DNA of 51,086 nt from a bacterium (GCA_029009515.1 JAQXJZ010000138.1:1-51086), one strand, 5' to 3'. Shown: positions 40,452 through 49,988, numbered from the stretch's first letter. The notes: generated from the letters alone by a model not told the origin. Program-made: numbers and translations.

Positions 40452-41852
40452 ATGACCACCAACAATGAAAAGCATAAGTTTGGCATGATTGACAACCTTG
40501 CTTACGCTGCCGGCGACTTCGGCTGCAACATGTCTTTCGCGCTCAAGGGCACGATGGCTATCTTCTGGACCCAGTTTATGGGTATGGACCTGTGGTATTC
40601 CCTGCTGCTCGTGATCGTGCAGGTGTGGGACGCCATCAACGACCCGCTGATCGGCTCCATGATCGACGCTGACAAGCATGAGTACAAGCGCAACAAGTTC
40701 CTGCAGTACATCTGGGTGGGCTCCATCGGCCTCATCGTGGGCGGCGCCTGCTGCTTCCTGCCCTTCCCCAACGCTCCTGTGTGGGCCAAGTTTATTATCT
40801 TCATCGCCGGCTATGTGGTGTGGGATGCTTTCTACACCGTGGCCAACGTGCCCTACGGCTCTCTGCTGGGCCTGATCTCCTCTGATCCCGGCGACCGCGC
40901 CTCTCTGTCCGCCTTCCGTTCCGTGGGCTCTCTGGTTGGCAACATGGCTCCCATGGTCATCCTGCCCATGATCATCTACGACAGCAACAACCAGCTGGTT
41001 GGCCAGCGCGTGTTCTTCGCCGCTCTGCTGATGGGCTTCCTGGGCTTCCTGTGCTTCCAGTTCATGATCAGCAAGACCGTCATCCGCGTGGAAACTAACG
41101 TGACCCTGAACGAAGAAGCCCCCAAGTTCAACGTCATCCAGGCCATGTCCAACTTCCTCAAGAACCGTCCTGCCGTTGGCGCCACTCTGGCTGCCATGGG
41201 TATGTTCCTGGGCCAGCAGGGCGCTGCCACTGCCGTGACCGTTATGTTCCAGTCCTACTTCAAGAATGCGCAGATCTCCGGTCTGGTGAGCATGTTTGCC
41301 ATGATCCCGATCCTGCTGTTCACTCCCCTTGCCCGCAAGATGGTTAACAAGTTTGGTAAGAAGGAACTGGCTACCGCTGGCGCCATCTGCTCCGTCATCG
41401 CCTGCGCTCTGATGCTGATCCTGCCCATCACTCCCGATGGCAAGGGCATGGGCATCTACGTCGTGTGCCAGCTGATCAACTCTCTGGGTCTGGGCATCTA
41501 CTCCACCGTGTCCTGGGCCATGATGGGCGACGCCATCGACTACAACGAGTGGAAGACCGGCAACCGCGAGGAAGGCACCGTGTATGCTCTGCACTCCTTC
41601 TTCCGTAAGCTCGCTCAGGGCTTTGGCCCCGCGCTGGCTCTGGTTGTGATGGTGTCTCTGGGCTACGTGGGCGAGCTGGGCGCTAACCAGACCCCCGAAA
41701 CCGCTCTGAACATGCGTTACCTGGTTGCTGCTCTGTACCTGTTCAGCGCCCTGATGCAGTTCGTGGGCCTGGGCCTGGTGTTCAACCTCAACAAGAAGAA
41801 TCTGGAGACGATGCAGGCCGAACTGGCTGCCCGTCACGCTGTGAAGGGTTAA
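40452..41852 (+). CDS. Glycoside-pentoside-hexuronide (GPH) family sugar:cation symporter
   Basis: 466 residues with 12 predicted membrane helices, MelB/XynP/UidB-like. Family motifs: AYAAGDFGCNMSF (N-terminal), the WDAINDPLIGSMID segment with the cation-site Asp residues, DRASLSAFRS and the C-terminal MGDAIDYNEWKTG. I prefer ATG 40452, 9 bases after AAGGAG, over ATG 40446. It imports a glycoside, probably a beta-galactoside or beta-glucuronide, for the GH2 enzyme encoded next. Controlled by the divergent AraC protein. Confidence 0.93.
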   Translation: MTTNNEKHKFGMIDNLAYAAGDFGCNMSFALKGTMAIFWTQFMGMDLWYSLLLVIVQVWDAINDPLIGSMIDADKHEYKRNKFLQYIWVGSIGLIVGGACCFLPFPNAPVWAKFIIFIAGYVVWDAFYTVANVPYGSLLGLISSDPGDRASLSAFRSVGSLVGNMAPMVILPMIIYDSNNQLVGQRVFFAALLMGFLGFLCFQFMISKTVIRVETNVTLNEEAPKFNVIQAMSNFLKNRPAVGATLAAMGMFLGQQGAATAVTVMFQSYFKNAQISGLVSMFAMIPILLFTPLARKMVNKFGKKELATAGAICSVIACALMLILPITPDGKGMGIYVVCQLINSLGLGIYSTVSWAMMGDAIDYNEWKTGNREEGTVYALHSFFRKLAQGFGPALALVVMVSLGYVGELGANQTPETALNMRYLVAALYLFSALMQFVGLGLVFNLNKKNLETMQAELAARHAVKG

Positions 41853-41874
41853 TCGACCTCCTGAATGTCCCAAC

Positions 41875-41906
41875 GGGCGTTCCTGAAACATGGAACGCCC
41901 ACTTTT
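41875..41906 (+). terminator. Hairpin between symporter and GH2 genes
   Basis: GGGCGTTCC / GGAACGCCC with an 8-base loop and a short T-run (ACTTTT). It lies 22 bases after the symporter stop in a 169-base gap; partial attenuation or a separate unit is possible. Confidence 0.55.
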
Positions 41907-42021
41907 GGAAAACGCGCCTGTTTTCCGCTGGACAAGCAGAGGGAATGGGCGTAAGGTATTTCCTGCTTCCAACGCATTTTTTACGCGTGGATATACATTG
42001 AATGAAAGGAATGATTTCCAA

Positions 42022-44277
42022 ATGCGACAGATCATCAGCCTCAACCGCAAGTGGGCCTTCACCAAGGAAGCGCTGCAGAATCCTGCTCAGCTGCCCGAGA
42101 CCATTTACTGGGTCAACGTGCCCCATTGCTGGAATGCCATCGACGGTCAGGACGGCGCGGGCGACTATTATCGCGGCACTTGCTGGTACGTGAAGGAACT
42201 GAACCGTGAGGAGATCCCCGAGGCTCAGAAGTATTATGTTGAAGTGCGCGGCGCCAACTCCTCTGCCGACCTGTACGTGGGCGGCAAGAAGCTGTGTCAT
42301 CATGACGGCGGCTACTCCACCTGGCGTGTAGACGTGACCGAAGCCCTGAAGGAAAGCACCGTCATCGCCATCGCCGTGGACAACAGCCCCAGCGACAGCG
42401 TGTATCCCCAGGTGGCCGACTTCACCTTCTACGGCGGCCTCTACCGCGACGTCAACCTCATCTGCGTGCCCGAGAGCCACTTTGATCTGGACTACATCGG
42501 CGCGCCCGGTATCGCCGTGACCCCCGTTGTGGACGGCAAGAACGCCAAGGTCAAGACCGAAGTGTATCTGACGGGTGCCAAGGAAGGCCAGACCCTGCGC
42601 TACACCCTCAAGGCCGCCTGCGGCTGCGTGGTGGCTCAGGCTGAGCAGGCTGTGAGCGAGACTGTGAACGAGTCCGTCATTGAGGACGTAACCCTGTGGA
42701 ACGGCCGCAAGAATCCCTACCTGTACACCGCCGTGGTTGAGCTGGTCGAAAACGGCGAAGTGATCGATACCGTCTCCACCCGCTTCGGCTGCCGTACCTT
42801 CGAGATCGATCCCGAGCGCGGCTTCATCCTCAACGGTGAGGAATATCCCCTGCGCGGCGTGAGCCGTCATCAGGACCGCTGGGGCATCGGCAACGCCCTG
42901 CTGCCCGAGCATCACGAAGAGGACATCAACTTCATTCTGGAAGTTGGCTGCACCACCATCCGTCTGGCCCACTATCAGCACGATCAGTACTTCTATGATC
43001 TGTGTGACGAAAAGGGTCTGGTCATCTGGGCGGAGATCCCCTACATCTCCAACCACATGCCCGGCGGCCGTGCCAACACTATCAGCCAGATGAAGGAGCT
43101 CATTGCGCAGAACTACAACCATCCCTCCATCGTGGTTTGGGGTCTTTCCAACGAGATCACCATGAAGGGCGCTGAGGATGCCGACCTGCTCGAGAACCAC
43201 GAGATTCTCAACAACCTGTGCCACGAGATGGACAAGACCCGTCTGACCACCATGGCCATCGTGAGCATGTGCCCCGAAGACAGCAAGTACATCCAGATTC
43301 CCGACATCGTGAGCTGGAACCACTACTTTGGCTGGTACGGCGGCGACACCACCATGAACGGCCCCTGGTTTGACAACTTCCACGCCAAGTACCCCAACCT
43401 GCCCGTGGGTATCTCCGAGTACGGCTGCGAGGCCCTCAACTGGCACACCTCCAAGCCTACCCAGGGCGACTACACCGAGGAATATCAGGCCTTCTATCAC
43501 GAAGAGCTGATCAAGCAGATCGCCGCACGCAAGTACCTGTGGGCCACCCATGTGTGGAACATGTTCGACTTTGGCGCTGACAACCGTGCCGAGGGCGGCG
43601 AGAACGGCCAGAACCACAAGGGTCTGATGACCTTCGACCGCAAGTACAAGAAGGATTCCTTCTATGCTTACAAGGCCTGGCTGAACCCCGAACCCATGGT
43701 TCACATCTGCCGCAAGCGCTACGTGGACCGCGTGGAAGACGTGACCAAGGTGACCGTGTACTCCAACCAGCCTGAAGTGGAGCTGTTTGCCAACGGCGAA
43801 TCTCTGGGCGTGCAGAAGAACAACGGCCTGCCCTTCTTCTACTTCGACGTGCCCAACACCGCTGCCAGCACCAAGCTGCATGCCGTGGCCGGCGAATGCA
43901 CCGATGACAGCCTCATCCGCAAGGTGGAGACCTTCAACGAGTCCTACCGCCTCAAGGAAAAGGGCGCCATCCTCAACTGGTTCGACATCACCGCTCCCGA
44001 AGGCTACTTCAGCCTCAACGACAAGCTGTCTGACATCATGGCCAGCCCCGAGGGCATGGCGCTGTTCGGACAGATGTTCGGCCAGATGATGGGCGGCGGC
44101 ACCTCCAAGGAAGCCTCCATGGGCTTCGAAATCGACCCCAGCGCCATGATGAAAATGATGGGCGGCTTCACCGTCATCCGTCTCACCAACCTGATGGGCG
44201 CTGCCAACGTTTCCTTCACCAAGGAACAGCTGCTGGGGCTGAACGCTCAGCTCAACCAGATCAAGAAGCCGGAGTAA
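42022..44277 (+). CDS. Glycoside hydrolase family 2 enzyme (beta-galactosidase or beta-glucuronidase)
   Basis: 751 residues: sugar-binding and immunoglobulin-like domains (about 1-265), TIM-barrel (about 270-560) and a C-terminal sandwich. Acid/base Glu378 lies in WGLSNEIT and nucleophile Glu466 in GISEYGCE. An NHKG motif near residue 537 fits both the NxK of beta-glucuronidases and the NDKG of related beta-galactosidases, so the substrate stays open. No signal peptide. Beyond the usual end there is an odd tail (about 670-751) with MFGQMMGGG and MMKMMGGF runs. The start ATG has AAAGGA 11 bases upstream. Works with the symporter upstream. Confidence 0.9.
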   Translation: MRQIISLNRKWAFTKEALQNPAQLPETIYWVNVPHCWNAIDGQDGAGDYYRGTCWYVKELNREEIPEAQKYYVEVRGANSSADLYVGGKKLCHHDGGYSTWRVDVTEALKESTVIAIAVDNSPSDSVYPQVADFTFYGGLYRDVNLICVPESHFDLDYIGAPGIAVTPVVDGKNAKVKTEVYLTGAKEGQTLRYTLKAACGCVVAQAEQAVSETVNESVIEDVTLWNGRKNPYLYTAVVELVENGEVIDTVSTRFGCRTFEIDPERGFILNGEEYPLRGVSRHQDRWGIGNALLPEHHEEDINFILEVGCTTIRLAHYQHDQYFYDLCDEKGLVIWAEIPYISNHMPGGRANTISQMKELIAQNYNHPSIVVWGLSNEITMKGAEDADLLENHEILNNLCHEMDKTRLTTMAIVSMCPEDSKYIQIPDIVSWNHYFGWYGGDTTMNGPWFDNFHAKYPNLPVGISEYGCEALNWHTSKPTQGDYTEEYQAFYHEELIKQIAARKYLWATHVWNMFDFGADNRAEGGENGQNHKGLMTFDRKYKKDSFYAYKAWLNPEPMVHICRKRYVDRVEDVTKVTVYSNQPEVELFANGESLGVQKNNGLPFFYFDVPNTAASTKLHAVAGECTDDSLIRKVETFNESYRLKEKGAILNWFDITAPEGYFSLNDKLSDIMASPEGMALFGQMFGQMMGGGTSKEASMGFEIDPSAMMKMMGGFTVIRLTNLMGAANVSFTKEQLLGLNAQLNQIKKPE

Positions 44278-44290
44278 TCCTCCGTCTTAC

Positions 44291-44324
44291 TGCTCCGCGC
44301 ATGCAAGTGCGCGGAGCTTTTTTT
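44291..44324 (+). terminator. Terminator of the symporter-GH2 operon
   Basis: GCTCCGCGCA / TGCGCGGAGC with a 6-base loop, followed by seven T residues. Confidence 0.9.
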
Positions 44325-44336
44325 CGTGCGCTTGTT

Positions 44337-44365
44337 TCATGCTTCCCGTCTTTCGGGCATATCCT
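44337..44365 (+). promoter_or_regulatory. Candidate sigma-E promoter of yqfC-yqfD
   Basis: TCATGCT (44337-44343), 14 bases, CATATCCT (44358-44365). This fits the sigma-E pattern and lies 25 bases before yqfC. yqfCD is sigma-E dependent in B. subtilis. No sigma-A promoter for the long downstream block was seen here. Confidence 0.5.
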
Positions 44366-44390
44366 GCCCATGCCAAAGGAGGGAAATGTG

Positions 44391-44654
44391 ATGCTTGATC
44401 AACTCAAACAGTCGTCCATTCCGCAGGAACTGGTGCTGGGCTGGCCACGATCGGTGTTATTGGGCGATGAAAAGCTGATTGTGGAGCAGCATCAGGGCGT
44501 TTATGCCTGTTCGGATCAGGAAATCATTCTCAAAACCATCTGCGGTCTGCTGGTCATTACCGGCGAAAGGCTTTCGCTCACGCGCTGCGACCGCGATGGG
44601 CTGGTGGTGTTTGGCAAAATCACAAAGCTGTGCTACCGGCCAAAGGGGGCTTGA
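44391..44654 (+). CDS. yqfC: Sporulation protein YqfC
   Basis: 87 residues, YabP/YqfC family (usual length about 90), soluble and beta-rich. Recognisable parts are VLGDEKLIVEQHQGV and the C-terminal LVVFGKITKLCY. Mother-cell sporulation protein of unknown biochemical role. I chose ATG 44391 with AAAGGAGGG 7 bases upstream. It is followed after 3 bases by yqfD, and both head the conserved phoH-pgpH-ybeY-era block. Confidence 0.88.
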   Translation: MLDQLKQSSIPQELVLGWPRSVLLGDEKLIVEQHQGVYACSDQEIILKTICGLLVITGERLSLTRCDRDGLVVFGKITKLCYRPKGA

Positions 44655-44657
44655 CAG

Positions 44658-45812
44658 GTGAAGTGGCCTCGCCTTGCGCTGTGCATGCACCGGTTTCAGC
44701 TCAGCGGGCTCAATCTGGAGCGTTTTATCAACCTGATGAACCGGGAGGATATTCCCCTGCACCACGTGCGCCGCAGGGGAACACGGCAGCTTACGGCGCA
44801 GTGCTTCTCGTCCGATCTGCCCCGAATCCGCGTTCTGGCCGACGAAAAAGGATGGAAGCTGGAGCATGTGCACGCTGTTGGCCTCTCCGGCCTGGCTGCG
44901 GGAATGAAGCGCCGAAAGGGTGTGCCGCTGGGCATTGTCCTTGCCTGCGCGCTGGTGCTGGCGCTTTCGCAGTTTGTGTGGCAGATTCATATATCAGGCG
45001 CGGGGGCGCACACGGCGGACATCCGCGCCTATCTCCAGGCGGAAGGCTATGGCCCGGGCACGCGCCGCAGCAGTGTGGATGCATCCGCGCTGGAAGCAGC
45101 CCTCACCTACCGCTACCCGGATATCGCGTGGTTTCACGTCTACGTGCGCGGTGCAAGCCTTGTGGTGGAAGTGGCCCCGGGCGTACCGCCGCCGGAGATC
45201 GAGGCCCATTCATCATGTGATGTGATCGCCGCGCACATGGGCATTGTGGATTCAGTCCGTGTTTATGCGGGTACATCACAGGTGAAGCGCGGCGATGTGG
45301 TGCAGAAGGGCGATGTGCTCATCCGCGGCGTGGAGCGCAGCAGCGACGGAAGCTTTGTGCCCGTGGCGGCATCCGGCGTAGTCATCGCCCGCTGCTGGCA
45401 TAGCGAAACCGTCTCCTTTCCCCTGTTTGATGTTTCCAGCTCAGAAACCGGACGGGAGCATGTCTTTCGGCAAATCCGCACGCCATTGGGCATCCTTGCG
45501 CAACGGCAGGAGGAAACGCCTTTTCTGGCGTACAACACCTACCTGAGCGAAACGCCGGTGGGCGGCGCGTTCTTTCCGCTTACACACCAGCGCATCACCC
45601 GGCGCGAGGTTGCCATGGAGTATGTGCCGAGGGATGTGTCCGCCGTGCGTGCCGAGGCCGAATCCGCCGCCTTCAAGCGGCTCAAAACAGCCCTCAAAAA
45701 TGATGATATCATTGACAAATGGGTAGATTATTGTATGATAGAAGGTGACACATTGGCCTTATCCGCCACCGCGGAATGGCTGATGGATATCGGCGAAAGT
45801 GCTTCGCCGTGA
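44658..45812 (+). CDS. yqfD: Sporulation protein YqfD
   Basis: 384 residues. The N-terminal part has an LERFINLMNREDIPLHHVRRRG segment, one membrane helix (about 91-113), then an extracytoplasmic part that includes a VVQKGDVLIRGV hairpin and a domain found in YqfD proteins. Needed for efficient sporulation in B. subtilis; exact role unknown. Start codon is GTG, 3 bases after yqfC, with GGGGG 8 bases upstream. The family match and place in the operon make the call firm. Confidence 0.9.
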   Translation: MKWPRLALCMHRFQLSGLNLERFINLMNREDIPLHHVRRRGTRQLTAQCFSSDLPRIRVLADEKGWKLEHVHAVGLSGLAAGMKRRKGVPLGIVLACALVLALSQFVWQIHISGAGAHTADIRAYLQAEGYGPGTRRSSVDASALEAALTYRYPDIAWFHVYVRGASLVVEVAPGVPPPEIEAHSSCDVIAAHMGIVDSVRVYAGTSQVKRGDVVQKGDVLIRGVERSSDGSFVPVAASGVVIARCWHSETVSFPLFDVSSSETGREHVFRQIRTPLGILAQRQEETPFLAYNTYLSETPVGGAFFPLTHQRITRREVAMEYVPRDVSAVRAEAESAAFKRLKTALKNDDIIDKWVDYCMIEGDTLALSATAEWLMDIGESASP

Positions 45813-45827
45813 ACGGAGGCTGCCCCT

Positions 45828-46817
45828 TTGTCTATGACCCCTGTACTGAAAGTGGAACTGACCAGCATGGACGCGTATCTGTCCCTGTTTGGCGCCAACG
45901 GGCGTAACCTGCCCATGATTGAAAACGAACTTAACGTAGAGCTGAGCGTGCGCGGAAGCGAGCTGTTCATTGGCGGCGAGATGGAAAACGCCGAGATGGC
46001 TGCCGAAGTAATCGACAAGCTGATGGACCTGCATCAGCGCCACGCGCAGATTGACCGCACCACCCTGCGCTATGCCCTCAGCCTCGTGCGCGAAGGCCAG
46101 CTGGACCGGCTGGATGACATCGCCTTTGAGGTGGTGGCCATCACCCACAAGGGCCGTCCCGTGCGCTGCAAGACGCTGGGCCAGTACGAATATGTCAAGG
46201 CCATCCGCGAGCACGAGCTCACCTTTGCCGTTGGCCCTGCCGGCACCGGCAAGACCTATCTGGCCATGGCGCTGGCCGTGGTGGCGCTGCGCAACAAGGA
46301 AATTGAGCGCATCGTGCTCACCCGTCCTGCGGTGGAAGCCGGCGAGAAGCTGGGCTTCCTGCCCGGCGACCTGAGCCAGAAGGTGGACCCGTATCTCCGT
46401 CCCCTGTTTGACGCGCTGTACGACATGATGGGCGCGGAAAGCTACCAGAAGCTGCAGGAGCGCGGCGTGCTGGAGGTAGCTCCACTGGCCTACATGCGCG
46501 GCCGTACCCTTTCCGACAGCTTCATCATTCTGGACGAAGCGCAGAACACCACGCCCGAGCAGATGAAGATGTTCCTCACCCGCTTTGGCGCAGGCAGCCG
46601 CGTGGTCGTCACCGGAGACGCCACGCAGACCGACCTGCCAATGGGCAAGCAGAGCGGCCTGATGCAGGCCATGGAAGTGCTCAAGGACATTCCCGAAATT
46701 GCCATCATCAAACTTGGCCAGAGCGACGTGGTGCGCCACGACCTGGTGCAGACCGTCGTCAAGGCCTACGAAAACTACGAAAAGACACGGAGGGGTGCTG
46801 GACATGAAGCCCGGTAA
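45828..46817 (+). CDS. phoH: PhoH-like ATPase
   Basis: 329 residues, RecA-like P-loop ATPase of the YbeZ/PhoH group. Walker A GPAGTGKTY (about 138-146), RPAVEAGEKLGFLPGD and Walker B FIILDEAQNTTPEQM are visible. An N-terminal KH-like part covers about 1-110. Its regular partner YbeY is encoded two genes on, and the two are thought to act together in RNA handling or ribosome quality control. I take the TTG at 45828 as start (GGAGG 8 bases upstream); ATG 45834 is the alternative. The end overlaps pgpH by 14 bases. Confidence 0.93.
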   Translation: MSMTPVLKVELTSMDAYLSLFGANGRNLPMIENELNVELSVRGSELFIGGEMENAEMAAEVIDKLMDLHQRHAQIDRTTLRYALSLVREGQLDRLDDIAFEVVAITHKGRPVRCKTLGQYEYVKAIREHELTFAVGPAGTGKTYLAMALAVVALRNKEIERIVLTRPAVEAGEKLGFLPGDLSQKVDPYLRPLFDALYDMMGAESYQKLQERGVLEVAPLAYMRGRTLSDSFIILDEAQNTTPEQMKMFLTRFGAGSRVVVTGDATQTDLPMGKQSGLMQAMEVLKDIPEIAIIKLGQSDVVRHDLVQTVVKAYENYEKTRRGAGHEAR

Positions 46818-49074
46818 ACGTTCCATACGCAAAAAGGATCGCTTCACGTGGGAAACCGTGGCGCAGGCGCTCAGGAGCCGCACGGCGCGCTGCGTGTACG
46901 TGCTGCTTGCGTGCGCGATTGTGCTGTGTGCGCTGTTCCTCATCTCCATTGCACCGCAGCGCTACGACCTGAAGGTGGGCGATATTTCTCACACCACCAT
47001 CACGGCCAGCAAGGACGTGGTGGATGAAATCAGCACCGCCCGTCAGCGCGAGGAAGCCGCCAGCAAGGTGGAGCCCACCTATCTGTTCAAGGAAAATGTG
47101 GCCAGCGAAGTGGGCCAGAACCTGAACAGCATCCTCACGCAGATCAGCGCCGTGCAGCAGTACGGACACAAGCTGCTGGAGCAGGCTGCGCCCGGCGACG
47201 CCGCTGCGCAGGACAAGCATGCCTTCACCGATGCGGATCTCAAATACGCACGCACGCTGCTCACTCAGCTGACGCTGGCGGATTATCAGCTCAAAACGCT
47301 GCTTCGCGCCACGGACGAGCAGATGGCAGACATGCGTGAAAACCTGACTGCCGCAGTGGAAAACTCGCTCAACACCACCATCCGCGAGGGCTATGTGAGT
47401 GAAACCATCCAGTACCTGCAGCAGATCATCGCCTACAAGACGGATATGGACCTTCTGCAGAATGTGGTCACGCCCATCCTGCGCAAGGTCATTCAGCCCA
47501 ACATGGTCATCGATCAGGAAGCCACCGAAAAGCTGCGTGATGAAGCGCGCGCCGCTGTGGAGCCCGTGATCTACAAACAGGGTCAGAACATCGTGCTCGC
47601 CCGCGAGCGCGTGACGGCCAACCAGCTGGAAATGCTGCGCAGCCTGGGCCTGCTGGATGATGACAACGTGGATATCATCATGTACGTTGGCGGCGTGCTG
47701 CTGGTGCTGATCGGCATGGCGCTGCTGGTGTTCAGCCTGCTTCTGTTCGATCCCGAAACCCTGCGCGATCCCAAGAAGCTGATCATCCTGTCTCTGGTGG
47801 TTTGCATCACCATGGGCCTTTGCATCCTTGGCCGTCTGATTCACCCGTATCTCACGCCCGCTGCGCTGTGCGCCATGATGATCACCGGCCTCATCGGCCC
47901 CAGCGCTGCTACTGCCGGCAGCCTGTGCATGAGCGTGCTGGTGGCTGCGCTGGTCGCCGGCGGCGATACCACCTACGGCGCGGCGATGGTCAACATCCTG
48001 TTCACCGCATTCATCGGCGGCCTGCTGTCCGTCTATATCATCCGCCGCAAGCCCTACCGACAGCAGGTGCTGCTGTGCGGCATTGTGACGGCTGTGGTGA
48101 ATGTGATCATCATTCTGGCCATCGGCTTCATGACCAACACGTCCATCTCCGACGTTTTCACCAATGCTTTGTGGAATGGCGGCGCGGCGCTGCTGGCCTC
48201 GGTGCTTTGCATCGCGCTGGATTCCCTGATGGAAAGCCTGTTCCATCTGGCCACGCCCACCAAGCTCCTGGAGCTGAGCAACCCCAACCATCCCATCCTG
48301 CGCCGTCTGCTCATCGAAGCACCCGGCACCTATCACCACTCCATCATCGTGGCCAACCTGGCCGAAGCTGCGGCTGAGGCCGTGGGCGCGCGTCCTCTGC
48401 TGGCGCGTGCGGGCGCTTACTTCCACGATATCGGCAAGCTCAAGCGTCCCCTGTATTTCAAGGAAAACCAGATTGGCGAAAACCCGCATGAGCACACCAA
48501 TCCCTATGTGAGTGCGGCCATCGTTACCGCGCACACGCGCGACGGCCTGATCATGGCGCAGCAGTACCATCTGCCGCAGGAAATTCAGGATATCATCGTG
48601 CAGCATCATGGCGACACGCCCGTTGCCTACTTCTACCACAAGGCCACGCAGCAGGCCGACGGCCAGACCGTTGACATCGCCGATTTCCGCTACGACGGCA
48701 AGCGCCCTGTGAGCAAGGAAAGCGCCATCATCATGCTGGCGGATACTGTGGAGGCCGCCGTGCGCTCCATGCCGGATCCCACGCCGGACGCCATCCGCGC
48801 CTTCATCGCCAAGCTGGTGAAGGGCAAGCTGGAGGACGGTCAGCTGGACAACGCGCCGCTCACCCTCAAGGACATCACCCGCATCTGCGATGCATTCTCC
48901 ACCGTTCTCAACGGCGTATTCCACGAGCGCATCGAGTATCCCACCATCAGCCCTGCCGCCGCCGCTCATGTGGCTGCACAGGAAAACGCCCGTCTGCAGC
49001 AGGCCGGCGTTTCGGCAGAAAAGGCGGCTGAACCTGCGCCCGAGCAGCCCGCTGAAGGAGGCGAGGACGCATGA
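46804..49074 (+). CDS. pgpH: PgpH/YqfF-type HD-domain membrane phosphodiesterase
   Basis: Probable c-di-AMP phosphodiesterase. 756 residues: cytoplasmic N-terminus, first membrane helix (about 30-50), extracellular 7TMR-HDED domain (about 55-290), seven-helix membrane part (about 295-490), then an HD domain with TYHHSIIVANLAE, AYFHDIGKL and QHHGDTPVAYFYH. The C-terminal tail is Ala/Glu/Pro-rich. ATG 46804 has GGAGGGG 8 bases upstream and lies inside the end of phoH; its stop overlaps ybeY by ATGA. Homology to Listeria PgpH supports the activity; it is not proven here. Confidence 0.94.
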   Translation: MKPGKRSIRKKDRFTWETVAQALRSRTARCVYVLLACAIVLCALFLISIAPQRYDLKVGDISHTTITASKDVVDEISTARQREEAASKVEPTYLFKENVASEVGQNLNSILTQISAVQQYGHKLLEQAAPGDAAAQDKHAFTDADLKYARTLLTQLTLADYQLKTLLRATDEQMADMRENLTAAVENSLNTTIREGYVSETIQYLQQIIAYKTDMDLLQNVVTPILRKVIQPNMVIDQEATEKLRDEARAAVEPVIYKQGQNIVLARERVTANQLEMLRSLGLLDDDNVDIIMYVGGVLLVLIGMALLVFSLLLFDPETLRDPKKLIILSLVVCITMGLCILGRLIHPYLTPAALCAMMITGLIGPSAATAGSLCMSVLVAALVAGGDTTYGAAMVNILFTAFIGGLLSVYIIRRKPYRQQVLLCGIVTAVVNVIIILAIGFMTNTSISDVFTNALWNGGAALLASVLCIALDSLMESLFHLATPTKLLELSNPNHPILRRLLIEAPGTYHHSIIVANLAEAAAEAVGARPLLARAGAYFHDIGKLKRPLYFKENQIGENPHEHTNPYVSAAIVTAHTRDGLIMAQQYHLPQEIQDIIVQHHGDTPVAYFYHKATQQADGQTVDIADFRYDGKRPVSKESAIIMLADTVEAAVRSMPDPTPDAIRAFIAKLVKGKLEDGQLDNAPLTLKDITRICDAFSTVLNGVFHERIEYPTISPAAAAHVAAQENARLQQAGVSAEKAAEPAPEQPAEGGEDA

Positions 49075-49961
49075 AGATTGAATGGGAGCAGCGCGTGCCT
49101 GCGCAAACCTTCGCGCCTCTCGCTCTGGTAGCGGAATGCTGCCAGGCGGTGGAAGGCGTGACGCAGCCGCTTTCTGTGCACGTGGTGCTCACCGACGATG
49201 CAGACATCCGCACCGTCAACGCCGAGTACCGCGGCATTGACCGTTCCACCGACGTGCTCAGCTTTCCCACCGTCAACTATCCCAGGGGCAAGACCGCGCG
49301 CGACTGCGAAAAGCGCCTGCGCGCCGAGTACGATCCCGAAACCCGCGCGTGCATGATTGGCGACATCCTCATTTCCTACGAGCATGCCAAGGCGCAGGCC
49401 GAGGAATATGGCCACAGCGTGCGCCGCGAAATGTGCTACCTCTTTGCCCACGGGCTGTTCCACCTCATGGGCTACGATCACATGGAAGAAGAAGAAAAGA
49501 AGGAGATGCGCGCAATGGAAGAAAAGGCGCTGCAGATGGCCGGTATTTCCCGCGATGAAAATGCATCGCCTGTTTCCGATGACGAGCTGCTCGCGCTGGC
49601 GCGCATTGCGCTGAAAAACGCTTATGTGCCTTACAGCAAGTATCACGTGGGTGCTGCGCTGCTGACCAAAAGCGGCCGCGTGTTTCTCGGATGCAACATC
49701 GAAAACGCGTCCTATGGCCTGACCAACTGTGCCGAGCGCACCGCTGTTTTCAAGGCTGTGAGCGAAGGCGAGAGCGAGTTTGAAGCCATTGCCATCGCGT
49801 CCGATGGCTCCGCGCCCTATCCCTGCGGCGCATGCCGTCAGGTGCTCAACGAGTTCGCGCCCAATCTGCGCGTGCTGGTCACCTGGGCGGATCAGGTGGA
49901 CAAGACCACCCTGCCTGCCCTTCTCCCCCACGGCTTTGGCCCCAAGAGTCTGCTGGGCTGA
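49071..49961 (+). CDS. ybeY-cdd: Fusion of endoribonuclease YbeY and cytidine deaminase
   Basis: 296 residues in one uninterrupted frame. Residues 1 to about 160 are YbeY, the rRNA-processing metallo-endoribonuclease, with the zinc motif HGLFHLMGYDH (His127, His131, His137). Residues about 167-296 are a complete cytidine deaminase with NASYGLTNCAE (Cys220, Glu222) and PCGACR (Cys252, Cys255), the zinc site and proton shuttle. The linker is about ten residues. In most Firmicutes the order is ybeY-dgkA-cdd-era; here dgkA is missing and ybeY and cdd are joined. Both active sites look intact. The start overlaps pgpH by ATGA, so translation is probably coupled. Confidence 0.94.
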   Translation: MKIEWEQRVPAQTFAPLALVAECCQAVEGVTQPLSVHVVLTDDADIRTVNAEYRGIDRSTDVLSFPTVNYPRGKTARDCEKRLRAEYDPETRACMIGDILISYEHAKAQAEEYGHSVRREMCYLFAHGLFHLMGYDHMEEEEKKEMRAMEEKALQMAGISRDENASPVSDDELLALARIALKNAYVPYSKYHVGAALLTKSGRVFLGCNIENASYGLTNCAERTAVFKAVSEGESEFEAIAIASDGSAPYPCGACRQVLNEFAPNLRVLVTWADQVDKTTLPALLPHGFGPKSLLG

Positions 49962-49988
49962 GCCACAAAAGAAAGGAAATTCGATCGA

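Noticed and set aside
41788..43881. 697-codon minus-strand frame across the GH2 gene
   Set aside because: Val/Gly/His-rich shadow; the GH2 catalytic residues are on the plus strand.
42022..44277. Naming the GH2 enzyme uidA or lacZ
   Set aside because: The NHKG motif fits either activity and the neighbouring GPH symporter does not decide it, so no symbol was given.
46759..48969. 736-codon open frame antisense to pgpH, and similar long frames opposite the GH2, symporter, ybeY-cdd and era genes
   Set aside because: All are shadows of GC-rich coding sequence; no ribosome binding sites or family matches.
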